Assembly: GCA_049316905.1 (NCBI GenBank)
Contig: JBMOJH010000140.1
Span: 1 to 7,158, forward strand
Length of the DNA: 7,158 bases
Source: CAIPVR01 sp049316905
Lineage (GTDB): Bacteria; Actinomycetota; Acidimicrobiia; Acidimicrobiales; Microtrichaceae
Direction: 5' to 3'
The notes beneath the pieces were generated by a model. It was not told the DNA's origin. It made no database searches and worked only from the letters and a program-made list of their open reading frames with translations. Positions 1 through 4,805 of this stretch are shown here, piece after piece. How positions within the stretch are numbered: position 1 is the stretch's first letter; each line of letters starts with the position of its first letter. The translations under genes were made by a program, and so were the position numbers.

Positions 1-1349
1 CCGTAGGGCTGCTGGTCGGCCCGCCAGGTGGGGACCTCGTTCACGAGCACGCCGCCGAAGTCCAACCGGTCGGCCGCCGCCAGCGCCGTGCCCACGTTCG
101 TGGTGAACACGCCGGCCTGGAGGCCGTAGCGGGTGTCGTTCGCGAGCGCGACGGCCTCGTCGAAGGTGTCGTAGGCGGCCACGCCCACGACCGGTCCGAA
201 CACCTCCGTGTGGCACACGGTCATGGCGGGGGTGACCCCGTCGAGCAGGGTCGGCACGAGCACGCCGTCGGCGCCGACCGTGCCACCCACGACCACCTCC
301 GCGCCCTCGGCCGCGGCCTCGGACACCCACGTGGCCACGCGGTCGGTCTCCTTGCGGGCGATGAGGGCGCTGACCTCGGTGGCGGGATCCATCGGGTCGC
401 CCACGCGCAGGGCCCGCACCTTCTCGGCCAGGGCGGCCACGAAGCCCTCGTGGAGGCTGCGGTGCACGAAGACCCGCTGGACCGAGATGCACGACTGGCC
501 GGCGAACGCGTAGCCGCCCACGGCGATCTTGGCGGCCGCGGTCGCCCAGTCGCCGTCGGGCTCGATGATCACCGGCGCGTTGTTCCCCAGCTCGAGCGAC
601 ACGCGCTTGCGGGCCGCCCGGGCCCGGATCCCCCAGCCCACCTCGGGTGAGCCGGTGAAGGTGATCATCGCGACGTCGGGATGCTGCACCAGGTGGTCCG
701 CGACCGAGCCGGAGCAGGTCACCACGTTGAGCCAGCCGGCGGGGAGGCCCGCCTCCTCGAAGAGCCGTGCGATCCGCAGGGCGGTCAGCGGCGTGGCCGA
801 CGCGGGCTTCAGCACGACCGGGCAGCCGGCGGCCACGGCGGGGGCGATCTTGTGGCACACGAGGTTGAGCGGGAAGTTGAACGGCGAGATCGCCGCAACG
901 ACGCCCACCGGGACGCGCTTGGTGAAGCCGACCTTGCCCGCCCCGGCCGAGCTCGCGTCGAGCGGGACCATCTCGCCGGTGAGGGTACGGGCGACCGCAG
1001 CGGAGAAGCGGATCGTGTCGACCGCCCGGGTCGCCTCGACCCGGGCCGTGGTGATCGGCTTCGCCGACTCCTCGGTGATCGAGGTGGCGAACTCCTCGAT
1101 GCGCTCGGCGAGCAGCAGGGCGGCCCGGTCCAGGATCGCGGCGCGCTCGTGGGCGGGGGGCCCCCCGGCCCGGTGCCGGGCGAGGGCGACATCCACGGCA
1201 CGGTCGAGCTCGGCCGTGGTGCAGGCCGGCACGGCGCCGACGCGGTGGTCGTCGTAGGGGGAGCGGACCTCGCTCACCGTGTCGGTGAGCACGTCCTCGC
1301 CGTCGATCAGTGCCGGGGTGGTGTCGGCCGGGGCGGTGGTGTCGGACAT
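1..1349 (-). CDS. Aldehyde dehydrogenase family protein (3' end beyond window)
   Basis: Oxidises an aldehyde to the acid with NAD(P)+ in the cytosol; the substrate cannot be read from the sequence. The frame from the ATG at 1349 stays open to the left edge, giving 449 residues. The family usually has about 450-500, so only a short C-terminus is missing. Visible landmarks are SPFNFPLN (oxyanion Asn region), VLKPAS with Lys181, FTGSPEVG, the general-base Glu253 in LELGNNAP, the nucleophile Cys287 in FAGQSCISVQRV, and EVFGPV. Glu253 and Cys287 are 34 residues apart, as in classical ALDHs. GQSCISVQR resembles the lactaldehyde/GAPN-like branch, but that assignment is weak. Ser184 occupies the place of the Glu that usually contacts the NAD ribose, so NADP use is possible. 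The gene has its own leaderless-type -10 box (1357-1362) and lies 63 nt behind the EcsC-like gene on the same strand. Family certain, substrate unknown. Confidence 0.95.
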   Translation of the reverse strand, partial: MSDTTAPADTTPALIDGEDVLTDTVSEVRSPYDDHRVGAVPACTTAELDRAVDVALARHRAGGPPAHERAAILDRAALLLAERIEEFATSITEESAKPITTARVEATRAVDTIRFSAAVARTLTGEMVPLDASSAGAGKVGFTKRVPVGVVAAISPFNFPLNLVCHKIAPAVAAGCPVVLKPASATPLTALRIARLFEEAGLPAGWLNVVTCSGSVADHLVQHPDVAMITFTGSPEVGWGIRARAARKRVSLELGNNAPVIIEPDGDWATAAAKIAVGGYAFAGQSCISVQRVFVHRSLHEGFVAALAEKVRALRVGDPMDPATEVSALIARKETDRVATWVSEAAAEGAEVVVGGTVGADGVLVPTLLDGVTPAMTVCHTEVFGPVVGVAAYDTFDEAVALANDTRYGLQAGVFTTNVGTALAAADRLDFGGVLVNEVPTWRADQQPY

Positions 1350-1356
1350 GCGGGGG

Positions 1357-1362
1357 AGGGTA
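1357..1362 (-). promoter_or_regulatory. Leaderless-type -10 box of the aldehyde dehydrogenase gene
   Basis: On the minus strand the hexamer TACCCT (TANNNT) is followed by 7 nt and then the ATG at 1349. Transcription would therefore begin at or next to the start codon. No purine-rich Shine-Dalgarno site lies in front of this ATG; the stretch is C-rich. I see no convincing -35 box. Confidence 0.5.
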
Positions 1363-1404
1363 GTGCCCGCCCGCGGACCCACGGCCCCGCGTCGCGAAGT
1401 GGTC

Positions 1405-1423
1405 CCGGCGCGTCAGGCGCCGG
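1405..1423 (-). terminator. Hairpin enclosing the stop codon of the EcsC-like gene (possible U-less terminator)
   Basis: CCGGCGC and GCGCCGG form a perfect 7-bp GC stem around a 5-nt loop, GTCAG. The loop contains the TGA stop (1413-1415, read on minus). No T-run follows, so this is not a textbook intrinsic terminator. High-GC actinobacteria often use such tail-less hairpins. It lies 63 nt before the aldehyde dehydrogenase, which has its own promoter candidate. Confidence 0.35.
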
Positions 1424-2234
1424 CGCGGCGGGGACCGGGATCCCCGTCGACGACCTCGTCGAGGATCACCTCGTCGACCACCTCGCCGTCGATGACGTCG
1501 TCGTCGACGAGGACATCATCGTGGAGGTGCTCGCCCGCGTGCGGACCGTGGAACGCGGCGTCGCCGGAGGTGGTGGCGCCGAGGCCCGCCGCGTCCGCGG
1601 CGAAGAACTGCTTGGCCGCCGTGCCCACGGACTGGGCCAGCACCGCGTTGCCCGCCGCGCCCACGCTCGCGCCGATGCCGTAGGGCACCAGGGCGGCCAG
1701 TCCCCAGGGGCCCTTGGTGGTCTTCATCCGGGCGAGGGCCTTCGTGCCCCGGCCGGCGGTGGCGCCGGCGGACGCGGCATCGGGGAGCCGGGAGAGGAGG
1801 CGGGCCCCGCCCCGAGAACCCAGACGCGCGGCCAGACCGGTGAGACCCACGGCCGCACCCTCGCTGATGCCGAGCACCGCGATGATCCAGCCGCGGCGCT
1901 CCTCCGGCGTGGCGGCCTCGTGGCCGTAGAGGAGGCCGAGGCCCATGATCATCTCGCTGAGACGACCGACGGAGTACGTGGCGTCGGCTCCGGCGGATGC
2001 CGCGGCGACCGCCACCCCGGCCACGGGTGAGGCGGCGGCACCGCCGGTGACGGCGCCGCCGAGCGCCATCTCCTTGACGCAGCGACGGATCAGCAGGTCC
2101 GCGAGCTCGTCGGTGGACGCGCCGGGATGCTCCTCGCGGAGTCGTTGGACCGTCTCCCAGGCGACGATGGACCGCTGGTCGACCAGCCGGTCCACCACGG
2201 GCAGGAGCGAGCGATCGTCGCGGCGGCGGGCCAC
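1413..2234 (-). CDS. EcsC-like protein with acidic C-terminal tail
   Basis: A 273-aa protein starting at GTG 2234. Residues about 41-212 resemble the EcsC family: an N-terminal helical part (TDELADLLIRRCVKEMALGG), an Ala/Gly-rich small-residue stretch at 58-85, GLLYGHE at 100-106, and a C-terminal signature PYGIGASVGAAGN followed by FF (184-211). The hydrophobic small-residue segments suggest membrane association, but no clean transmembrane helix or signal peptide is evident. Residues 239-265 form an acidic tail rich in repeated Val/Ile-Asp/Glu units such as GEVVD, EVILD and EVVDG; the protein ends in a short basic PRRAGA. EcsC proteins have no settled biochemical role (the name comes from the Bacillus ecs locus), so none is assigned. 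It follows the small Arg-rich gene by 53 nt on the same strand and has its own -10 candidate. The family call rests on memory of the motif pattern; a profile search would settle it. Confidence 0.65.
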   Translation of the reverse strand: MARRRDDRSLLPVVDRLVDQRSIVAWETVQRLREEHPGASTDELADLLIRRCVKEMALGGAVTGGAAASPVAGVAVAAASAGADATYSVGRLSEMIMGLGLLYGHEAATPEERRGWIIAVLGISEGAAVGLTGLAARLGSRGGARLLSRLPDAASAGATAGRGTKALARMKTTKGPWGLAALVPYGIGASVGAAGNAVLAQSVGTAAKQFFAADAAGLGATTSGDAAFHGPHAGEHLHDDVLVDDDVIDGEVVDEVILDEVVDGDPGPRRAGA

Positions 2235-2240
2235 GGGCTC

Positions 2241-2246
2241 ACGCTA
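2241..2246 (-). promoter_or_regulatory. Leaderless-type -10 box of the EcsC-like gene
   Basis: TAGCGT (TANNNT) on the minus strand is followed by 6 nt (GAGCCC) and then the GTG at 2234, so the start codon would be at or beside the 5' end of the mRNA. This supports the GTG as the true start. No Shine-Dalgarno sequence of usual strength is present. Confidence 0.5.
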
Positions 2247-2279
2247 CCGGGCGCTGCTGCGGCCGGAACCGCGCGGCCG

Positions 2280-2299
2280 GTCGACGATCAGGCGTCGAC
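2280..2299 (-). terminator. Hairpin enclosing the stop codon of the small Arg-rich gene
   Basis: GTCGACG and CGTCGAC form a perfect 7-bp stem with the 6-nt loop ATCAGG. The loop holds most of the TGA stop region (2288-2290, read on minus). There is no T-tract. It may be a U-less terminator or an mRNA 3'-end stabiliser ahead of the separately promoted EcsC-like gene. Confidence 0.35.
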
Positions 2300-2611
2300 G
2301 AGTTGCCAGGCCTGGGCCCTGCGGCGGCGGACCTCGGTCCGACGCTTCCAGAACGGCTGCTTCCAGTGCCGCACCCGTCGGGGCGGACGACCCGTGGCGT
2401 GCGGCTCGGGGGCGTCGTACTCCTCCGTGTAGCCGTGGGTCGGGTGGGGGAGGTCGAGCACCAACTCGTCGTGCTCGCCCTCCACCGCGGCCACGTGGAG
2501 GGCCTGGTTGACCCCCCTGCGGACCTTCCGGTGCTCGGCCTTGCGGCGCTCACGCGCCTCCGGCAGTGCTGAGGTGGCTCCGGACCGACGACTGCGGTGA
2601 CGGGTGGACAT
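2288..2611 (-). CDS. Small Arg-rich protein of unknown function
   Basis: I do not recognise this 107-aa protein. The ATG at 2611 is chosen because a strong GGAGGT sits 4 nt before it. An upstream in-frame ATG at 2689 would add 26 residues, but it has no ribosome site and runs through what looks like the promoter region. The protein has three parts: a strongly basic N-terminus (1-33, many Arg/Lys), a middle acidic, His-containing stretch (43-70, with DLPHPTHGYTEEYDAPEP), and a basic aromatic C-terminus (78-104, RHWKQPFWKRR then RRRR). There is no signal peptide, membrane helix or Cys pair. Charge and size would fit a nucleic-acid- or ribosome-associated protein, but that is only a guess. It is divergent from coaA and upstream of the EcsC-like gene. 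That it is a real gene is supported by the ribosome site, a leader with its own hairpin and the tight gene spacing. Confidence 0.7.
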   Translation of the reverse strand: MSTRHRSRRSGATSALPEARERRKAEHRKVRRGVNQALHVAAVEGEHDELVLDLPHPTHGYTEEYDAPEPHATGRPPRRVRHWKQPFWKRRTEVRRRRAQAWQLVDA

Positions 2612-2615
2612 CGGC

Positions 2616-2621
2616 ACCTCC
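2616..2621 (-). promoter_or_regulatory. Strong Shine-Dalgarno site of the small Arg-rich gene
   Basis: GGAGGT on the minus strand, 4 nt before the ATG at 2611. It decides between this start and the upstream ATG at 2689. It contrasts with the neighbouring genes, which lack such sites. Confidence 0.75.
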
Positions 2622-2633
2622 CAGGGAGAGAGC

Positions 2634-2649
2634 GGGACCGTCTGGTCCC
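2634..2649 (-). promoter_or_regulatory. Inverted repeat in the leader of the small Arg-rich gene
   Basis: GGGACC and GGTCCC form a perfect 6-bp inverted repeat with a 4-nt spacer. It lies between the promoter candidate and the Shine-Dalgarno site of the 2611 gene. It could fold as a leader hairpin in the mRNA or serve as an operator in the divergent region; the sequence does not distinguish these. Confidence 0.35.
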
Positions 2650-2656
2650 TCGTTGT

Positions 2657-2685
2657 ATGAGACACCTTCGGTGTGGTCGTGTAAA
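2657..2685 (-). promoter_or_regulatory. Sigma70-like promoter candidate for the small Arg-rich gene
   Basis: On the minus strand TTTACA (2680-2685, 5/6 to the TTGACA consensus) is followed by 17 nt and TCTCAT (2657-2662, 4/6 to TATAAT). This is the least GC-rich patch of the divergent region. The predicted start near 2650 leaves a leader that includes the 2634-2649 hairpin and the ribosome site. Weakness: the -10 hexamer lacks the nearly invariant A at its second position. Confidence 0.3.
2662..2674. repeat. Short inverted repeat between small gene and coaA
   Basis: ACACC-TTC-GGTGT is a perfect 5-bp inverted repeat in the 144-nt divergent region, inside the spacer of the candidate minus-strand promoter. 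Its position would suit an operator, but such a short repeat can occur by chance. The rest of 2612-2755 holds the two Shine-Dalgarno sites and no further gene that I can see. Confidence 0.25.
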
Positions 2686-2744
2686 GCACCTGAGCGCGGA
2701 TTCGTGGCGCCTGAGCGGGCGGTCAGGGACGCCACGACGAGGAC

Positions 2745-2750
2745 GGGAGG
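2745..2750 (+). promoter_or_regulatory. Shine-Dalgarno site fixing the coaA start
   Basis: GGGAGG ends 5 nt before the ATG at 2756. It selects this start over an in-frame ATG at 2597, which would add 53 residues and overlap the divergent gene. The resulting 314-aa length matches the family. Confidence 0.75.
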
Positions 2751-2755
2751 ACGAG

Positions 2756-3700
2756 ATGCTGCAGCCGGCGACGGCGCCGCCACCGGGGTTCGTGACCGTC
2801 GGCCGAGCGGAGTGGGCCGCGCTCGCCGGCGACGGCCGGACCGGACTCACCAGCGAGGAGCTGGCCCCGCTCACGGCGTTCGACCCGGCCCTCGATCTCG
2901 ACGAGGTGCGCAGCGTGCTGCTGCCGCTCGCCGACCTGCTGCGCCTCCGGGCGGTGCTCGAGATGGACCTCCGGGCCGCGCAGGACGCCTTCCTCGGACG
3001 GGAACCACGGGTGACGCCCTACGTGGTGGGCATCACCGGGTCGGTCGCGGCGGGGAAGTCCACCCTGGCCGAGGTCCTCCGCCTGCTCGTGTCACGGGCG
3101 CCGGAGCGACCGACGGTCGACGTGGTGGCGACCGACAGCTTCCTCCTCACCAACGACGAGCTCCGCGCCCGCGGGATCCTGCATCGGAAGGGGTTCCCCG
3201 AGAGCTACGACTGGTCGGCGATGGAGGAGTTCCTGCTCGGCCTGCGCCTCGGGACGCCGGTGCTCGACGTGCCGGTGTACTCCCACCTCCGTTACGACCG
3301 GGTGCCGGGGGAGGTGCGGACCCTCGTCGAGCCGCAGCTCGTGATCGTGGAGGGCGTCAACGTGCTCCAGGCACCGCCGGCCGGGAGCGCGCGGCTGCTG
3401 CCGTCGGACCTGGTGGACCTGCGCGTGTACGTGGACGCCGACGAGGCCCACCTGCGGCGCTGGTTCATCGAGCGCTTCATGGCGTTCCGCACCAGCGTCT
3501 TCACCGACCCCGAGAGCTTCTACCACGAGTACGCGAACCTGACCGACGAGCAGTCGGTCGACGTGGCGGAGCGGGTGTGGCGGAGCATCAACGGCCGGAA
3601 CCTGCGGGACCACATCGCGCCCACCCGGGTGCGGGCGGACCTGATCCTCGCCAAGGGGGAGGACCACGCCGTGGAGGCGGTCCACCTACGGCGCCCGTGA
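2756..3700 (+). CDS. coaA: Type I pantothenate kinase
   Basis: Phosphorylates pantothenate with ATP to 4'-phosphopantothenate, the first step of CoA synthesis, in the cytosol. It has 314 aa, close to the usual type I length of about 310-320. Motifs run in family order: Walker A GSVAAGKS (95-102) with Lys101; ATDSFL with Asp127 (the expected catalytic acid); RKGFPESYD; PVYSHLRYD with His177; VIVEGVNVLQ; DLRVYVDA; RWFIERFMAFR (235-245); FTDPESFYHEYANL; and INGRNLRDHIAPTR near the C-terminus. Residues 101, 127 and 177 carry the same numbers as in E. coli CoaA. Two oddities: Glu106 replaces the E. coli R106 linked to CoA feedback, and Phe237 replaces the Tyr usual in the WY(I/V)xRF motif. ATDSF also differs from the more common TDGF. 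The GGGAGG site sets the start. The next gene begins 19 nt downstream. Identification is certain; altered regulation is inference. Confidence 0.97.
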   Translation: MLQPATAPPPGFVTVGRAEWAALAGDGRTGLTSEELAPLTAFDPALDLDEVRSVLLPLADLLRLRAVLEMDLRAAQDAFLGREPRVTPYVVGITGSVAAGKSTLAEVLRLLVSRAPERPTVDVVATDSFLLTNDELRARGILHRKGFPESYDWSAMEEFLLGLRLGTPVLDVPVYSHLRYDRVPGEVRTLVEPQLVIVEGVNVLQAPPAGSARLLPSDLVDLRVYVDADEAHLRRWFIERFMAFRTSVFTDPESFYHEYANLTDEQSVDVAERVWRSINGRNLRDHIAPTRVRADLILAKGEDHAVEAVHLRRP

Positions 3701-3706
3701 CCGGCC

Positions 3707-3712
3707 TAGTTT
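3707..3712 (+). promoter_or_regulatory. Leaderless-type -10 box of the zinc-ribbon gene
   Basis: TAGTTT (TANNNT) begins 6 nt after the coaA stop and is followed by 7 nt and the GTG at 3720. This would give the zinc-ribbon gene its own leaderless transcript even though coaA lies directly upstream. No Shine-Dalgarno site precedes the GTG. Confidence 0.5.
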
Positions 3713-3719
3713 CGTCCCT

Positions 3720-4112
3720 GTGACGGAACGTCGGGGAGGGGACCGGGGGACGGAGGGCGCAGAGCCACCGGCGCGCTGCGCCTGGTGCCGGAGGACCCTG
3801 CCCGAGCCCGCCGCCACCGGGCGGCCTCGGCTGTACTGCCGGAGGAGCTGCCGGCAGCGGGCGTTCGAGGCCCGGCGACGGCTGGTCGAGCTGTCCTGGG
3901 GCGAGGATCGTCTCCGGGGCCTGGCGGAACGCCTGGACGCCGTGTCGGTGCACCTGGCGGGCCTGGACGACCTGGTCAGGGAACTGCGACAGGACGTCGA
4001 CGACGGGCGGGCAGACCTCGGTGGCCGTGGCGCGGACGAACTCGTGGGTCGCCTGGAGGTCCTGGTCGACGACCTGCGGGAGGCGGTCGATCGGGGCGGA
4101 CCGACGTTCTGA
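3720..4112 (+). CDS. Small zinc-ribbon / coiled-coil protein
   Basis: A 130-aa protein from GTG 3720. Residues 20-44 form a Cys4 zinc ribbon: CAWC (Cys20, Cys23), 16 residues, then CRRSC (Cys40, Cys44). This runs into the basic segment RQRAFEARRR. The C-(x3)-C-RQRAF/Y pattern is common in small uncharacterised actinobacterial proteins that may bind nucleic acid. From about 55 to 125 the sequence is charged and helical with a leucine/valine heptad feel (LAERLDAVSVHLAGLDDLVREL, then LVGRLEVLVDDLREAV), so coiled-coil dimerisation is likely. No signal peptide or membrane helix. It follows coaA by 19 nt and could be co-transcribed or use its own -10 box. The function is unknown, and no link to CoA synthesis can be claimed from adjacency alone. 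Confidence 0.8.
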   Translation: MTERRGGDRGTEGAEPPARCAWCRRTLPEPAATGRPRLYCRRSCRQRAFEARRRLVELSWGEDRLRGLAERLDAVSVHLAGLDDLVRELRQDVDDGRADLGGRGADELVGRLEVLVDDLREAVDRGGPTF

Positions 4113-4191
4113 GGCCCGTGGGCCCCACCCCCCGAACGCCGGAAATCCTGATTATGTCCGTTCAGATCGGATCGGCCGACCGGGGGCGGCC
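4113..4191. terminator. Convergent intergenic region with two hairpins (possible two-way terminator)
   Basis: This lies between the stops of two convergent genes. GGCC-CGTG-GGCC (4113-4124) follows directly after the stop of the zinc-ribbon gene. GGCCG(A)CC-GGG-GGCGGCC (4174-4191) can form a 7-bp stem with one bulged A near the end of the UPF0114 gene. Neither has a T-run. Between them 4140-4165 is noticeably less GC-rich than its surroundings. No gene is visible here. Confidence 0.35.
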
Positions 4192-4202
4192 AACTCCCAC
4201 GA

Positions 4203-4733
4203 TCACCCGCTCCGCTGGATCTTCAGCACCCGGAACAGCACCAGCACGCCAGTGACGACGGCGATGCTCGCCGCCAGCTCCAGGAGGCCGTCCCAGCCGG
4301 GTCGCGCCAGCACCTGCTCGACGAACGAGACGCCCAGGACGAGCACCAACGTGTCGATCAGCTTGTCCTTGAGGTCGCTGAGCGTCCGGACCGAGAGGCC
4401 GGGCGGGAGCTCGATGTCCTCGACGAACAGCTCCCACAGCCCCACCCCCACGATCAGGAACACGATGCCGATCAGGAAGAGGTCGGTGACCTTCAGCAGG
4501 TCGGCGATCACGTCGAGGTCCGACGGGTCCGCAATGACGTCGCCGGCCACCGACACCGCCTTCACCACGGCCCACACGACCGTGCCGAGGCTCAGGAGGA
4601 CCATCCCCACCGCCGGGATCGCCGCCACGTAGCGGGCCCGCTCCATCATGCGACCCACGAGGCTCGGCCGGCGGTGCTCCTGCGGGGCGGGATGGGGCGG
4701 CGCGACGTCCGGCGGCGCGTCGTCGGATCCCAT
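4203..4733 (-). CDS. UPF0114 (YqhA-like) integral membrane protein
   Basis: A 176-aa protein with four hydrophobic helices at about 36-58, 84-104, 125-142 and 150-170, so an inner-membrane protein. The family signature is spread over ERARYVAAIPAVGM (31-44), LIVGVGLWELFV (93-104) and LSDLKDKLIDTLV (118-130), matching my memory of UPF0114/YqhA proteins. The N-terminal 27 residues are Pro-rich and polar (PPDVAPPHPAPQEH) and probably cytoplasmic. The family's biochemical role is not established, so none is assigned. The ATG at 4733 is supported by a TANNNT box 6 nt upstream. It is divergent from the glycosyltransferase with 72 nt between starts, and convergent with the zinc-ribbon gene. Confidence 0.8.
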   Translation of the reverse strand: MGSDDAPPDVAPPHPAPQEHRRPSLVGRMMERARYVAAIPAVGMVLLSLGTVVWAVVKAVSVAGDVIADPSDLDVIADLLKVTDLFLIGIVFLIVGVGLWELFVEDIELPPGLSVRTLSDLKDKLIDTLVLVLGVSFVEQVLARPGWDGLLELAASIAVVTGVLVLFRVLKIQRSG

Positions 4734-4739
4734 GTGACG

Positions 4740-4745
4740 AGCCTA
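4740..4745 (-). promoter_or_regulatory. Leaderless-type -10 box of the UPF0114 gene
   Basis: TAGGCT (TANNNT) on the minus strand is followed by 6 nt (CGTCAC) and the ATG at 4733, with no Shine-Dalgarno site. It sits in the 72-nt divergent region shared with the glycosyltransferase promoter. Confidence 0.5.
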
Positions 4746-4789
4746 CGACGACCGGCCGTCATCCCGTGTCGACGCGATGACGCGCCTGT

Positions 4790-4795
4790 TACGGT
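4790..4795 (+). promoter_or_regulatory. -10 box candidate of the glycosyltransferase gene
   Basis: TACGGT (TANNNT) lies 10 nt before the ATG at 4806. The transcript would begin only about 3-4 nt upstream of the start codon, nearly leaderless. An alternative ATG at 4815 would give a leader of about 12 nt with GGAG only 3 nt away. Confidence 0.4.
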
Positions 4796-4805
4796 CCGGC
4801 CCGGG

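Noticed and set aside
681..2030. Long plus-strand open frame (449 codons) across the aldehyde dehydrogenase and EcsC-like genes
   Set aside because: The translation is low-complexity Gly/Arg/His-rich with no family motif, and it runs opposite two genes with clear protein motifs. It is a high-GC shadow frame.
2612..2689. Upstream start (2689) for the small Arg-rich gene
   Set aside because: It has no ribosome site and the added residues cover the inverted repeat and promoter candidate. ATG 2611 has a strong GGAGGT.
2597..2755. Upstream in-frame start extending coaA by 53 residues
   Set aside because: The extension would overlap the divergent gene and promoter region and has no family counterpart. 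The GGGAGG site and the E. coli-like numbering support ATG 2756.
4151..4156. Minus-strand CATAAT (5/6 to TATAAT) in the convergent intergenic region
   Set aside because: No -35 box at usable distance and no upstream gene to serve. It would only drive antisense RNA into the UPF0114-facing side, so I could not support it.
4138..4165. Less GC-rich patch considered as an attachment site or insertion scar
   Set aside because: No flanking direct repeats, tRNA or integrase; simple intergenic composition explains it.
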